A stretch of DNA of 64,000 bases, taken from contig NW_020656077.1 in NCBI RefSeq assembly GCF_003589595.1, forward strand, positions 3,105,217 to 3,169,216. Direction: 5' to 3'. This document shows positions 45,131 through 58,514 of this stretch, in pieces. The translations under genes and the position numbers were made by a program. The DNA comes from Hyposmocoma kahamanoa. Its lineage: Eukaryota > Arthropoda > Insecta > Lepidoptera > Cosmopterigidae. The notes under the pieces were generated by a model that saw only the letters and a list, made by a program, of their open reading frames with translations, did no database searches and was not told the origin of the DNA. How positions within the stretch are numbered: position 1 is the first letter of the stretch; every line of letters begins with the position of its first letter.

Positions 45131-47260
45131 ATCTGTTCCGTCTTTCATCCATCACAAATTCTTCAACTTTCTAAGTTCTTTTTCGGAATTTGCTTTCAAT
45201 TTACATCTTTTCAATAAGTTTTCTAAAATCTAAAAATATTGTTTAAATATTTATCTAAAATCTAGCTTCTCCGAGCATCAGTGAGCGGCGGCGCTAGGTG
45301 AGCCTAACGCGATGTCTGTTTTCTTCCGACTGTGTGTCCCCGTCATTCAGTGTTGTGTCCCCGAGTCTCTTTTGCACTTGGCGTCTCAGTTCATCGTTTC
45401 CTTTCTCCTTGTACGCCCTGTGTACGAAAAATTGTCACCGCGCATGCGCCTATTTCGCTCCGCACTTTTAAATATAAAACAATTATTATTTACCGAATTG
45501 GCAACATTATATCTAGATGTACAATTAGGTTATGTGTATCTTCTTACTGTAAATTACACATTTCCTGCTGCATGTACAATTTGGTTGGTACCTTTATTAA
45601 GTGTTATAATATATCTTGTACCCTTATGGAACATCATATTGTTATATTACTTGATCGTCGTTGAACTCTCTGATACCAAACAAGAGCTGAATAAAATTAT
45701 ATTCATTAAATCATTCATATCGTATTCGTATGTTAACTAAGCGCACGCTGATATTTCTATGCATTATTTTGCGCATTTGAAAGTATTACGTAGCATCCAT
45801 ATCCATAACCGTCATTCTATGTGTACCTTTTATACTAACTTGTTATGTTCTATACCTATCCTGTAACGATTGCACTAAATTGACGTCACATTGTACACAT
45901 TATATGTTCATTATAACTGAACATGACATTATTCCAATTTGATATTAGTATGTATGCATGATCGTCGTTGTCACTATAATCAAAATGTGCTTTAGTAATT
46001 ACGCATCCTAAAAAACCCGATTTTAATGAACTTCAATGATTGATTTGAACATAATTAAAATAATTCAGACAGCAGGTTCCTCGCAGCTATGAACCTAGCG
46101 CACCAAACAGGTTAGCGTGTCCAATACACTGAGCAATTACAAACACAGAACAATTTTGCATTCTCAGCAACTCGTCCCAAATTCACGTTTCATACAACGC
46201 ATCTGCAACATGCAATTTATAGGTAATCCGACCCAATCAACTACTTAGTATAGTCTAAGAACAATTATTTCAGGACTTTCAGGAAAGAGATGACTTTTTG
46301 ATATCATGTATTGACTAGTGTTTATGCATTACAGTATCCGGTTTCAACAATGATGTATTCGTCGGTGTCGCCACACGAGATGTGTCGCTTGTGACATCAG
46401 GCCCGCGCCGCCGGCGGCGGATCACGTGGTTCGCGCGCTCGATGCTCCTGATGCCGCGACCGTCCGCGTCGTTCAGTGCGCGGGCGCCGTGACCCCGAAC
46501 GAGGAGAAGCTTTCCAAATGCGTACTTTGAACCATACAACACACGAAGAATCGATTCAATGCGTCGAGCGACACCTTTGCGCTGACGCACCATATTGCCC
46601 GGACTCTGAATCAATAAGCGAAATAAGCATTGAAAGCGAAACTCGTAAGCCTTCGGTGAAAAACAATAAGAAGAAAGTTACGTACCAAACCAAAGCTGAA
46701 GTGAATGTACCTTAAAATGCTAAACTATTAAACAATTAGTGGTGATAGGGAATGCAAAATGTGCGTTGTTTCTTGGAAGAGATTGTTTCGCTATATTACG
46801 CTACGTTATATTATAACGTATGTAGTTATATAAATTCGATTAAGTATATCAATTGGTATGTACGTAGTTATTTTAAGATGTTCTGAAACTCATGTTTAAT
46901 GCTGAATTGTAATAGTTTCAGGTACAGAATCGAAATATAAGAAACGATAGTTGATTAATAAATAGTTTTGACTCTGTTCTGTCGTCTTGTAGACATAACG
47001 TTCCAGCTTGTAAGTTTTGAATTCGTAGAATCTCTTTCAAGGAGCTATTTTAAAGTATATTATGGTTAAATGTAGTAGATAATAAAGGTTGTACATGTAA
47101 ATTGTCTCGGTCATGAAATGTGGTATGAATTTTTAATGTGGAGCTGTGATTTATGGGTAGACTTGTATAAAAAGTATGTGCCGGCATGTGATGCATTGTT
47201 AGGACTAATACATAGTATCGTCAATGTATATGATGAGCCTTCTTTGTAAATAAATTGTGT
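45131..47260 (+). other. Putative 3' UTR and downstream region of the GPCR gene
   Basis: AATAAA signals occur at 45690 and near 46956 and 47240. A 142-residue hydrophobic open frame at 45312-45740 is probably chance in T-rich UTR. A donor-like GCTAG/GTGAGC at 45300 leaves room for a spliced UTR or alternative 3' exon. Confidence 0.35.
46320..46718. other. GC-rich block with several open frames, possible exon
   Basis: On plus, one frame is open from 46320 to 46496 and another from about 46458 to 46715. The latter ends in a protein-like acidic/basic tail (SESISEISIES, then KNNKKKVTYQTK). A TTGTGACATCAG acceptor-like site sits at about 46401. On minus, 99 residues are open across the same block. 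It may be an alternative terminal exon of the receptor gene, part of its UTR, or another gene. Confidence 0.3.
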
Positions 47261-47934
47261 AAAATCACATGAAATTTCAATTTAATTCAATAACGAACGT
47301 CGACAGTCAAAACTAACGTCAAACTTATTGAAATTTTATGCGGTTTGGATTCGTCGAAACATTCCAATGGTTTGTTGGTTCCATTAGGTAGTTGAAATTT
47401 CTATTTCTATCACATTATTCGGGATAAATATCAACTTCAGTTCGCACGCAATTTCAAATAAGTGTGTTACGCCCTATAAACTGCCGCAATGTTCTATTAG
47501 CGCGTGGATAATCAACCTGAATTATAATAATACACCAATATTATTCAATTAATAGTGACGTAATTGTTACTTATAACTGAATACATATAAATTTATCAAT
47601 AATATTAAAACATAATCCTCGTTAAAACAAATACTCGTCAAAGCAAACAAAAATGTCAAAAAAAACTAGAATAGTCACAGTTAAATATGTAGTGTTATTA
47701 ACAGAAATTGATGTTTTATTAGATATATAATCATATTAATATCATAGCGGAGTGCATTGTAGGACATACCACGTGATTCGACTACCATGCGATAACGATG
47801 GAACTCTACCTACCGATATTGGTTAATAAATTGAACTACGCATGGGAACCTTAATGGTACTTGGCATACATTACGTAAGACCAATGACAAATGTTCGAAC
47901 ATATCCTATTCAAATGTAGGGATTGAATGGTACT
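47261..47934. other. Non-coding stretch, nothing recognised
   Basis: AT-rich. Confidence 0.6.
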
Positions 47935-48325
47935 CATGATTATCATTACTTACCCTGATTTGAGTTATATCTATATTTCGGAACGATTACGCGCTCCATT
48001 GTCACGGGTTGACTGGCCAGCGGCAGGAGACAGTTTTAAGAACAGACATATTCGTCTACCTTTTTTGCTGTCGACGAGACGAAAAATCTCGATGAGATGA
48101 AAGCAGTCATCAGATTGCTTCGTCCCGATGATAATAATTCATCTCACCGGGATTCTTCATCTGGTCGACAGAGAAAGAGGGTAGATTAGTATGTCTGTTC
48201 TTAAAGTTGTCGTCTGGCGCAGACCAATCAACCAGTGACTATGGAGCGTCTAACCGTTCCGACATATCGGGAAAATAAAAAGAACTCATATCGTGGTAAG
48301 AAACCTGTAAGTGATTATCATTCAG
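47935..48325. mobile_element. Long foldback element, arms ~190 bp
   Basis: The left half (TGATTATCATTACTTACC, TTCGGAACGATTACGCGCTCC, GTTGACTGGCCAGCGGCAGG, TTTTAAGAACAGACATATTC, GTCTACC) reappears as its complement in the right half in mirrored order. The centre holds GATGAGATGAA / TTCATCTCACCGG. The left and right arms differ by scattered changes. No coding capacity; MITE-like. Confidence 0.85.
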
Positions 48326-49084
48326 TGAATAACCACGAAAGCCTTTTTTAAATCTAGAATGGTATTCATATTGCGACAGCCTATCTCGTTGTAAGTCTAC
48401 AGACAAACATAAAGTCAACAATCTACATGTTTAGATGATTTTCATGATACTGTTCAAGAGGAACGCAAAGCACGATTATTCACAAATACGCAAACAGAAA
48501 CTACAGGAAAGTAATTAAGAACCGGTAAATGTATTTAATTAGTCGGTGTAATATTTGAATTCTTATCTCAGTGTTTTAATATTAAGTGTCGATCATTATT
48601 ATCCGTAAATGTAAGACTCGATCCCAAGAAAAATAGACTACTTTTGAGAGGCAAATTTTTCAGCAATGTTATAAGAAGGTTGTAACTTTTGTAAATTTGG
48701 GAAGTCAAATGGTGCGTATTGATTGCCGGATTAATTTATCGATTTATTCACAGGTAAGTATTTGAATTTATTCCAGGTGGTCTATTTTCCAATGGGAATG
48801 CCATGGTGTTTTTTGACTTTCTGTAGTGTAGGACGCCATGCTCATAGAAAAGGAAGTAGACCGTGTTCGCAGTAAACCACACTACACGCAAATCGCACAC
48901 AATGTCAGTAATTTATGCATCGTATAAGAGTACAATTACTGTAATAAGCAGCTCTGCTTGTGGTTACACAAACGTACACACAAGTGGAATAATAACTTTG
49001 ACTTTTTTTAAGTTATTGAAATAATATATGTAAGGAGAGTTCACAACTCTTCCAAGATTTAATGAAGGTTTTGAAAATTTTTTA
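48326..49084. other. Non-coding stretch, nothing recognised
   Basis: AT-rich. Confidence 0.6.
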
Positions 49085-49270
49085 ATACTAATGTTAAATC
49101 CTTAAACCAGAAGGTTTAAGGATTCAAGATTGTTATCGAGTTCTTAGGTTTTCGCGATTGTTACACATAGGAAATGAAACCAAGTTGTCGGATTTAAATC
49201 GCGTATATTTGTTTTTACAAACACACCAAGTTTGTTTGAAAAAACAAATATACGCGATTTAAATCCGGAA
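49085..49270. repeat. Repeat family E with a perfect 28-bp hairpin
   Basis: GGTTTTCGCGATTGTTACACATAGGAAATGAA leads into an arm starting CGGATTTAAATCGCGTATAT (49189-49216) that pairs perfectly with 49240-49267 over a 23-base spacer. The related locus 62840-63010 has the same flank and arms around a 70-base core. Confidence 0.8.
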
Positions 49271-49490
49271 ATTCAGGATTGTTTTTCACCTTTTTTTTTA
49301 ATTAAGGATTTTTTTAAATAAATATGCAAAAATCATAATTATTGGGCAGTAAAGTATTTAATTCTGGTTGGGTAGTAAATGCGTGAGTAGTGTAGGCGCT
49401 CGTTACCTGTTCTATGTACATTGCGTCTAATGGTGAACTCACATAGATCCGTGTACACTTTCACTTTACAGATTGTCACTGTACAGTTGA

Positions 49491-49540
49491 CGACCTCTGT
49501 GGCCGAGTGGTTGGCGCATCGGTTTTCATGGTGTCGACAA
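49491..49540 (+). repeat. tRNA-like SINE head fragment
   Basis: ACCTCTGTGGCCGAGTGGTTGGCGC resembles an A-box head. No B-box or cloverleaf follows. Confidence 0.4.
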
Positions 49541-50627
49541 GGCCAATGTAGAAAAACAAACGGTCCTGTATTGTCTGTTGTGGTACCGTCGTTGTTTCCG
49601 ATTTCTATAACACAAGTATAATTGTTACTGTGGGATCGGAGCAACGTATATGATATTATCTAAATATGTATTTATAGTTATTCCAATATTTCAGCTATAA
49701 ACGTCTTTAAAAGCTTATTATAGGATAGAACAAATAGGTTGTTACCCCTATACGACCTTTCTTCTTCTTCTTCTTTATTCGGCGACCTTCCTCTTTTGTC
49801 TATAAGTCAACGCGTACACGCAGATACGTGTGTGTTCACCTTAATTGAACAATATTCCAATATCTCTATGGATGTTAATCGTCGTAGTTCCCATTCAACA
49901 ATTATATTATGGCCTAAAAGATGTTTGTATTCACTAATCGTTGTAGAGTACCGTAACAGTTAAATGTAACCGTGTGTTTAATCCATTATTGTCTAATAGA
50001 TTGATGTCAAAAAAATATAAAAAAATACTTTATCTTTCATTATATAGAGGTCAAATCGGAGTTGATTTTGTAGTGCACTTTTTTACAGACATTTACCAGT
50101 CAACGCATAGCCTGAAATAATTTCTTATAGGTAAAACATTTTGCAGATTTAACTATATCAATAATGTTAGATTTTTAATAAATGAAACAATGTATGTGGA
50201 TGCTAACGCGTATGCATGCGAGTGTGTATATGTCTTATAACATGATGTGTTCTTGTGTAGAGAGTGTAGGAATGATTATGAATGTTTAGATACGTACGCA
50301 CGCGATTGTATCCCAAAGTATTTCTTATTTAACCAACAACGACAATATGAATTTTCGTTTTAGAATTTGTATATTGCATAAATGCATATCAGCGTGGACC
50401 GGCTCGATCGATATTTTTACGTCATTGTAAGTTGGACTGCGCATGCAAAAAGACTGTAGGGATTTCTGATTAGTACGTATCATTCGCCTTTTTACCGATG
50501 AGGCGAACCGACTGTGTCAAATATCGGATGAATGAGGGATGACCGTTTGCACTAGATAGTCCTTAGTCTGAATTCCCGCCTTACATTTCGGAAGTCCTCT
50601 CGTTACTTATTACTTATAGTAACATTA
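49541..50627. other. Non-coding stretch, nothing recognised
   Basis: AT-rich with short CpG-bearing patches. No gene. Confidence 0.55.
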
Positions 50628-51140
50628 TTTACTCGCTGCAGACTCGGCCATAAATCATAAGAGAGGGACTGTGATGCTGCGCCCTCTCTCCCACTTGCTT
50701 AGTGTTCAGCGTATTCGAAGCGTGCGCGCGCCCTTTATCGAAATTAAAGATCTCGTAAATGTAGGAAATATCAGGTAATTTATATATCGCACACGAATCG
50801 TGTTTTCAACAACAACAAAAAAAATAAACAACAACAAAATTTTGAGTTATATTATTTGGTTTTATGTGCGATATTTACTTTTAGGTATTTTCTGTACTGT
50901 CTCGTATATTTAATTTGTATTGTATATATTTAACAAATAAATTGTTTTTTTATTTCCCTTCCTACTTTCACTATCACAACAAAATTAAACGTCATCTAAA
51001 TCGATAACATTTATCAATTGCAGTAATGCACAGCACTGTGCTTACACAGTAGGCCCGTACTGTACTGGTAAGTGGGAGAGGGAGGGCAATGTCGCTGTCC
51101 CGCTCCGATAATAGTTATAGCCGAGTCTACGGCCAGAAAG
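50628..51140. mobile_element. Foldback element with CTCGGC ends
   Basis: TGCAGACTCGGCCATAA, a GAGAGGGACTGTGATGCTG block and CCCTCTCTCCCACTTGC on the left match the complement of the right end (GTAGACTCGGCTATAA, a GCGGGACAGCGACATTG block, CCCTCCCTCTCCCACTT). The interior has ACAACAACAAAA runs. Confidence 0.7.
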
Positions 51141-54100
51141 TAATCTTACTATAGTAAGTTTGAAAATGTGCACAACAAAATCTACTTTGCCTTTTATTTA
51201 TTTTTAGTATTTAAATAAATATGTACGACATGTTACGTTACGTTATACATTTTGTACAATAAATTTAATTTAAAATATGCATATTTTGGTGTCTCAATAA
51301 GATTCTTTCAGCTAAATAATGCAAATAGTGCAATATCTGCGAAGTGCCGTCAAAATGTGCGTATCTCTACGTGCGCGTGCTCGTGCGTGTGCGTATGCGT
51401 GTTTGCTTAGATACAATAAAGTCCTAAGTTCAGGGGGTAGCCGGTGATGACAAATAACAAACTTTCGCACCATACCCATTACGAATTTGCATGACCCTTT
51501 TTAAAATAATACATCTATTGGAAGAGAGACAGTGAGAAAGCTCCTTATCCAAAAAGTTATCATCATTTGGTATACGACTGTCAGAGTTTACGTTTACTGT
51601 AGGTTATTCATTGCTCGGTCAATCATAACGACCACTTCGCCGATGCAGAAAATTGGAATTGAGTTACGTTTATAACTTTGAAAATCATAATGGTTTTGAA
51701 GATCATCGCTCACCCGCCTGGACCACTTAAATGGAATTGGTGGAACTATAGTACCTTTACAGCTTCTAGCTGAAGTTAACTACTTAAACAATTAAAGAAC
51801 TCACATTGGATAATAAAAAATAAAGAACCTTTACTTATCATTGTATTATATTATTTTTATTTCGTAATTTATGTTAATAACACAATATTGAAACACCTAT
51901 CCGTACTACACACTCGCTAAAATCATATTTTGTTTGTAATCTTCTTAGTAGAATATGACTCATTACAACTCGACCCCTTTTGAAGAAAATCAACAATGTT
52001 ACCACTTTGTTCAATTAAAATATATTGCTGGATGGCGACTTTTCGATAACTGTAATTATATTTATAATTTACTTATAATATGTAAAGAAATTAATATTTA
52101 CTTATTTAAGTCGTGGCAGCTACTATTTTAACAACAATTTTGAAGTGCAACTACTAATTGATGTCCTATTTATGCGACGAACCGGGGGTGTGGGGGTGAC
52201 ATCCTTTCGTTAGAAACAAGGATTGGTTCTATGGCTACATAGACCGTACTCATTATTAGATTCTGTGGCTCATTTAATATTATGCCTGCTCCTCTCCTGT
52301 AGAAATTGCGCCTAATAGACATAAATAAGGTACAGCACAGTGGGCGTTCCGGTACTTTCATTCCTAATAGACATACTGAATATATTTTAACTTCTGTTAA
52401 GCTTGCTCTATCTCCTGTAATACTACGGTTAAAAGAATTATATAAATCTTTGCGACATTTCTTATTGCAGCGAACCAACAGTCAATAATTGGTAAAAGAA
52501 ACTGCAGCTTAAGTTCAGTGTGTTGATGTCGGTAAAAACGTTCGGTGAACTATGTCTGCGAGATTGTTTTGAGATTCAACTCTTATTATGAAAACAATAG
52601 AAAAATATATTGTTTCCGTTTTTTATTATATATTTGAATGTATATTAAGGAGAGAGCAAACCCATTTCAGTATGTGGATTTTCTTATAATGTAGTTATCT
52701 GACTCATCATAGTGCGCTTTTTATATAACACATAAACGATTTAATTACACACCCGATATACTATATATAGTACTGAAAACTGCATGATAAGTACACTGTA
52801 ATGATTTATATAAGACATTTCCTGAAAGTTCACACACTTATTGGATTTACATCAGATAACACGATATAATACAATGAACTTAACGTAATTTTTCCCTTGC
52901 TTTACAACACTAACTCTGTGAATACCTATCTAACTAGTCACACCTATAATAATATAACCATTGCTGTAGACGATATCCGAAAACCCTCAATTGTCATCAT
53001 GCCAATGGTTTCCTTTCCCTCGAGTGTTAGTTAAGAATCATCAGTCATCGCGTGACCTACTTTCGGTTCTGCTTAAACATCTGTTACCTTTTGGCAAACA
53101 TTGTGTATACACTACATACATATAGTTCAAACAAATAATCCAGGCCGCTCCGTGGGACAAGGGGATGAGTAAATGTTTCAGTTATGCTTTGTCACTCTGC
53201 AGTTAACACTGTTAGCGAAATATTTTTATCATGTGATGATACAAAAACGTTATTGGTGTAAGGGTGTTTTTTTCGATTAATTATTTATATCACTTTCCAG
53301 ATTAAAAAATCACAATTCCACCACCGACAACGAAATTGCGGTATTATGGATACTTTCTTAGTACGGTAAAATGGCGGTGATAAACATCGTTATATCTTTA
53401 AAAAATATAAATATGCCAACTGAAATGACGACCGATTGACAAAGTGGATTTGATACATTGCTCTCGCCTAATGACATAATAGCAGCTTTAGCAAAGAATA
53501 CATCCAAATTTAACTATCAAGTTCACATTTTTCCTTCTTGTTGTGTTTTAGTATATTGTTTCCTGTGACAAAAGTAAAAAATGTCTCCAACATAACGTAC
53601 GTTCAACGTATGTTGGTTGCATCCAGTGTTTTAATCATATTAATGAAATAATATCATAATCAAATTGATACTTTTTCAACTCAACACTCTAAAATGTTGT
53701 GGCTTCCTGTGGCCAATGCAGTGTATATTTATTTCTGTACAGAGTGTGACCCATACCAGAAACACAACAACTTACAATGGTTTAATTATTACTAAAAAGT
53801 TTGAAAACAAAGACAAATTCTCTTCAACCTGACCTTTGAGAGAATTCTTCCCTCTCTCGATCGATTGTTAAAATCAAAAACAAACGAAACGAAAAACAAA
53901 CTGTAATAAACGCATGTATGTCAGGGTACCATCATGTAACTTGAAACCTAGGGCATACAAACGTTTAAGTAGCGTTTAAGGGAGCAGAGGAAAAATTCCT
54001 AATCTTCGATTTGATTTTAGAGGGGTATATCCTTTAACTTTAACTTTAAAGTTAAAAATAAAATATTGTATGAGTAACTACACGATATATTCAAGCATAG

Positions 54101-54602
54101 ACATTAATCTGAAATATAAAACAATATAGTTTCCTCGATGGATAAAAATCACGAAATGACCTCTAATTTTCACATTTTTTCGATTTATCCTCGAAATGCT
54201 ATAGGTTATTACGACAAAAATTAGATAATTAATTATATTTATGCATGATCGACAACTCTGTCACTACGGATTTTTTTAAATCCCTTTAGTTTTAGGGTTA
54301 TTCCGCTAAAACGAATTTGGTACTTTTAATGCGCAAAATTCAACATCTCCTGTCGCATGTCACGCGAACTTCAGGCATATATTTGTTTCACAAATTTGGG
54401 CGGAGCCAACGTCAAAACTTTTTTGGCATGAGAACTCTTAACTTTAAAGTCCGTCAAAATCAGTGTGAAATGTCAATTACGGATTCGAATTGTACTTTCA
54501 AAATCTATATAGTTTTTGGACGAAACACAATTTTTTACTTTTTAAGCGCAATAACGGGCAATTAATCTTAAAATATAATTTGTAGAATTTTAGTTACATA
54601 AA
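51141..54602. other. Long AT-rich non-coding stretch
   Basis: No gene, repeat end or RNA recognised. Low-complexity GTGCGTGTGCGTATGCGTG at about 51375. Confidence 0.55.
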
Positions 54603-54720
54603 TAATCTCAGTATAGAGTACTAAAAAAACCGACTTCAATAACCTAACCTCCGGTAAAAAAAAACATACAGACGAATTGGGAACCTCCTCCTTTTTTTGA
54701 AGTCAGTTAAAAATCATTCA
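54603..54720. mobile_element. Compact AACCGACTTCA element
   Basis: AGTACTAAAAAAACCGACTTCA on the left, CCTCCTCCTTTTTTTGAAGTCAGTTAAAA on the right. It is a short inverted-repeat relative of 23166-23635. Confidence 0.65.
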
Positions 54721-54894
54721 TCCCCTAGTTTGCCACCCTTAGAAGTGGAATATTTTCATCAAATTTAAATGGGTTTACTGAAGTACCCTCTTTTCAACAC
54801 AAAAAGAATCATTCATTCGTTCATCGCGTAACATAGTAGTAGATTGTTGTATAATTATTTCCAGTAATTCTGTTTCTAGTGGCTACTGAAAAGT

Positions 54895-55085
54895 TTTTTT
54901 TATTATACTCAATGACGGGACGAACGAGTCGTGTCCCTGATGGTAAGCGACACGCCTGTCCATAACAGTTGCAGTGCCACTCAGAGCTTTAAAACACAAA
55001 GATGTGAGGAGCATTGCCACTGCGTCCGCCACCCTGAAACGCAAGTTGACTAATCAATTAAGTAAGTAATTTCACCAAAAGTTCA
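54895..55085 (-). repeat. Family A repeat, minus strand
   Basis: ACGGGACGAACGAGTCGTGTC, GTAAGCGACACGCCTGTCCA, TTGCAGTGCCACTCAGAGC and CACTGCGTCCGCCACCCTG in order. Confidence 0.8.
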
Positions 55086-56129
55086 CATTACTGGAGGTTA
55101 CGAGGTTTACGAATTTGTTAGGTCCTGCACTTTAATATCACTTTCAAGTTTGACTGTAATTTTGAATTCTATATCAAGTTAGAAGGTTAGTCAGCACGTC
55201 TGATAGTAAATCGTTAGTATAAAAAATAAAGAAAACTTTTGCATAAAGGCCAGAGTCCTAGGAACGATGCCGATGTAGCACCATAACAACCTTTTTTTGC
55301 ATCTTATATGTCAATACTCACTAAATGAGAAGATATTAAACCCAAGCGTGGACGACATCACGATTTATTCATAGGCATCACATTTATAGATATATTCTAT
55401 GAGTATTGCCAGAACACATTATTTTGTGTAATGAGATTCGGATGTATGTCACCAACGCGCGCATATCATTATCGCTTGTTAGGCCGCTGTGTAGGTATCA
55501 CATTGTGGGTTGGGTTTCGGATACGCTAAAACCATATAAATGTAGATCCTGCTCAAGCGGTGTTCGTGAGACATTGCGTTTCATGATTGTTCATACGGAT
55601 ATGAGATGACATTACTACTTTCCCACACGAGGGACAACACAGTATAGTAAATACTTACTTATTTATTATGTGTGTGCACAAAGAAACATGAAAGGTCATT
55701 CCGAGGCGTATTTAACTCCAGCTACGATAATTACACCTGATTTTCAAAATCCTGCAGCACGTTTTAATCATTTAATTATTAGTCACGTGTTTTAAAAAAC
55801 AATATTGCATGAAAATACTTTCCTCTGAGTTTACGTAAAAATTTAGTTTTAGTTAATTAAATAAAAACTTAAACATTTTTAATTAAATTCAAAAAAGAGT
55901 AATACAAATCATATATTGTATGAAAAATGGGACGCAACAACGCAACAACTGTAAAAGGCGTTACGGTTTTCATGGAATGACCTGAGGGAATGACGTAATT
56001 ACCAACCTAAAGGTCAAGTAATACACATGAGTTGAAAATACCTCTCTCTTAAGTCCTAGTATAATTAAAAATAAAGGCTTAGAATCGAATCAAAATAGTG
56101 GACGCTGTACCTCCCATGTAAGCCTGGGC
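55086..56129. other. Non-coding stretch, nothing recognised
   Basis: AT-rich, no gene. Confidence 0.55.
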
Positions 56130-56352
56130 AAGGCATGCCTGAACAGCCGAGAGCCAAAGGCTCAAATACGTTAACATTGCTCAGTACTATAACTTTGTGC
56201 CTTTTGCGCTTGAAACCCTGGGGACCACAGGCGAAACTTCTAGCGAACGAATTGCCGGATTGCCTTGTAGAAGCCTTCGTTGACAAAAGTCTGGCAGTTA
56301 TTTCCGCCAAAGAATAATTCAAAAGAGAAATGTTGCCAGCCTTCGGGCACAA
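56130..56352. other. GC-richer block, open on both strands, unassigned
   Basis: A 60-codon plus frame (MPEQPRAKG.., ..LANELPDCLVEAFVDKSLAV) and a 95-codon minus frame overlap. Composition differs from the flanks, so an exon or element fragment is possible. I recognise no family and see no splice sites I trust. Confidence 0.25.
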
Positions 56353-56429
56353 TGACCCAGGGTACGGCCCTCGAGGAAATTCTTCTGAAATATTACTTAC
56401 TCATCAGAAATGTACCTACATAGATACCA

Positions 56430-56610
56430 TAGATACATATCATCACGCCTGTCTCCCACCGGGATAGACAGAGACTATGGATCTTCACGTACTATACTCC
56501 TGACAAACCTCCTTCACCCCCTCCTCTCTCCCATCAGTCTCTATGGTCCCTTTATACCTGCCTGTTCTTGGTACTTTTAACCCGGGCTTTTTTAAGAACA
56601 TTCCCAATCA
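56430..56610 (-). pseudogene. Non-LTR retrotransposon relic
   Basis: It has the 3' end sequence of the family at 61345 (CACGCCTGTCTCCCACCGGG, then CTCCTGACAAACCT, and GTTCTTGGTACTTTTAA). The coding remains are KYQEQAG..-like with stops. Confidence 0.6.
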
Positions 56611-57439
56611 ATCGAAAAGATCAGAAATACTTTACGAAATAAAATACAATTATTGAGGGATTACAGTGGGAGATAATATCAACTATGTGTATTATTCTTG
56701 AAAGTTAGATATGTATACTGCATATCCCCATCTCTGGCAATTAAAGAACTAAATTTAGTTGTGTCTGCTAAAAGAGGCAAATGCAATTAAATTGGCAATA
56801 TCTGCCAACACATGCGATACATAAAAACATATTACGGTTTTCTGATTGATTTAAGATTTTTTTTGTTGATTTTTACGACTATGGTTAGGTACTTTGCGCT
56901 ATTGAGCCAATCGTCAAAATAATCACAAATTTTCTAACGAAAATATTACACATAAAATGTAAAATGTAAACACTCAGATTCGTTCATTAACTATAAAGTT
57001 ACATATTGCTATATAAGTTTTCCCCTGAGAGCAATGAAATTAACCTTAACTAAAGTGTGTTATCAAGGTAAAGGCCACATTTTATACTACTTTTTTAACA
57101 TCTTAACGTAATATGATATAGTATAATATAATATAGTATAATATAATATAGTATATATAATTATATACTTCGCTAGAAATTCAGACTCTATATTTAAAAT
57201 ATATATATATGATATGTTAAAAGTATAGATTTAATTGTAATGTACACTTCTTATATAGTTTCTGTAGGTAGATATTTCGAGATTGTGTATAAAAGATCCT
57301 GTGTTTGTAATTATGTTGATTGAGTTGTATATTTATATATAAATCTATTTTCAAAATTAATTCTTTGTTTCATTTCTGGTTCATGTTAAACTGCGACTTA
57401 CATGATAATAGATGATTAAACAATGTAGTATTCGTAATT
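56611..57439. other. Non-coding stretch with an AT-rich tandem array
   Basis: 57116-57165 repeats TATAGTATAATATAA about three times. No gene. Confidence 0.6.
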
Positions 57440-57668
57440 CTGCCCGCATACATTAATGTGAGCATTGCTGCTTTCCCGTTTTGAAGAGCATGGGTGCTGG
57501 GGAAACTACAGGCACTTGAGACTTGTCAACTTATTAACGGGCGCCGTGGCAGTGCCCCTCAGATCTTTGTGGTTTTAAAGCTCTGAGTGGCACTGTAACT
57601 GTTATGGACAGGCGTGTAGCTTACCATCAGGTGCAATACTTGTTCGTCCCGTGACTTGATATTATTAA
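57440..57668 (+). repeat. Family A repeat, first of a tandem pair
   Basis: TTAATGTGAGCATTGCTG.., ACAGGCACTTGAGACTTGTC, GCTCTGAGTGGCACTGTAAC and TTCGTCCCGTGACTTGATATTAT. Confidence 0.8.
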
Positions 57669-57895
57669 AAAAAACTACAGGCACATCCCTACAGGCCTTG
57701 TCAACTTTATGTTTCAAGGTGACGGGCGTAGAGGCAGTGATCGTCAAATCTTTGTAATTTAAAGCTCTGAGTGGCTCTGCAACCGATGCACCGTGCATTA
57801 CCAAATGGTCGCTTAACTAGTATTTATGTGGTCTGTGGTCGCTTACCATTTATCGCACGACTTGTTTGTTCAATCGCTTGATATCATAAAAAAAG
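57669..57895 (+). repeat. Family A repeat, second of a tandem pair
   Basis: It restarts at CTACAGGCACATCCCTACAGG right after the A-run of the first copy, and ends CGCTTGATATCATAAAAAAAG. More diverged. Confidence 0.75.
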
Positions 57896-58514
57896 TAGTA
57901 CCGTAATTTGTAGTTCTAACATTTCGGCGCCAATCGCTTGAATAAAATAAGAATGAGGATGATTTCTTAATGCCCTTTTTCGCACACAACAGGTCTAAAT
58001 TTTAAACTATTACATTGTTTATTTATGGATAAAAATTCACCACGGAGTATTCAGCCTGTAGTTTTTATTTATAACGGGACGAACTAGTCGTGTATTATGT
58101 TGGAAAGTACGCTCGGTCCACGTGGTTTCTTTTTTTGTAGAAGTAGGTATAACAGGGAAAAGGTGAAGGAAAGAAGAAAGGAAGGACAGGCTGTAACAAA
58201 AACAGGTAGGCATAAACACATATACAACAAAAACAATTATAACAATTAAAAACACTCACTACGGATCAGAACTTATTATTTTATTTATTATATGATTAGT
58301 GAACTTATCCCAAAAGGACCTGTATACATATTATTATTGCTTATAAGTAGTTAGGTCACAAGATTAAGAACACGTCTGCTCGCCTCGAGAAGATATGGAG
58401 TGACGGCAAAGTCAGAATGGCGAAGCAAAATATTACAGCACGATTCAAAATTTTAAAAGTAAGTGGCCAGGAACCAGAGAAAAGATGACGATGAAAGAGG
58501 TTGCATCGTCTCAA
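57896..58514. other. Non-coding stretch, nothing recognised
   Basis: AT-rich, no gene. Confidence 0.55.

Noticed and set aside
45312..45740. 142-residue membrane protein gene
   Set aside because: Hydrophobicity follows from T-rich composition. It lies just after a receptor stop codon, has no conserved motif, and a second frame is open across the same bases.
47935..48421. Short minus-strand gene at 48239-48421
   Set aside because: It lies in one arm of the foldback element, so its openness is incidental.
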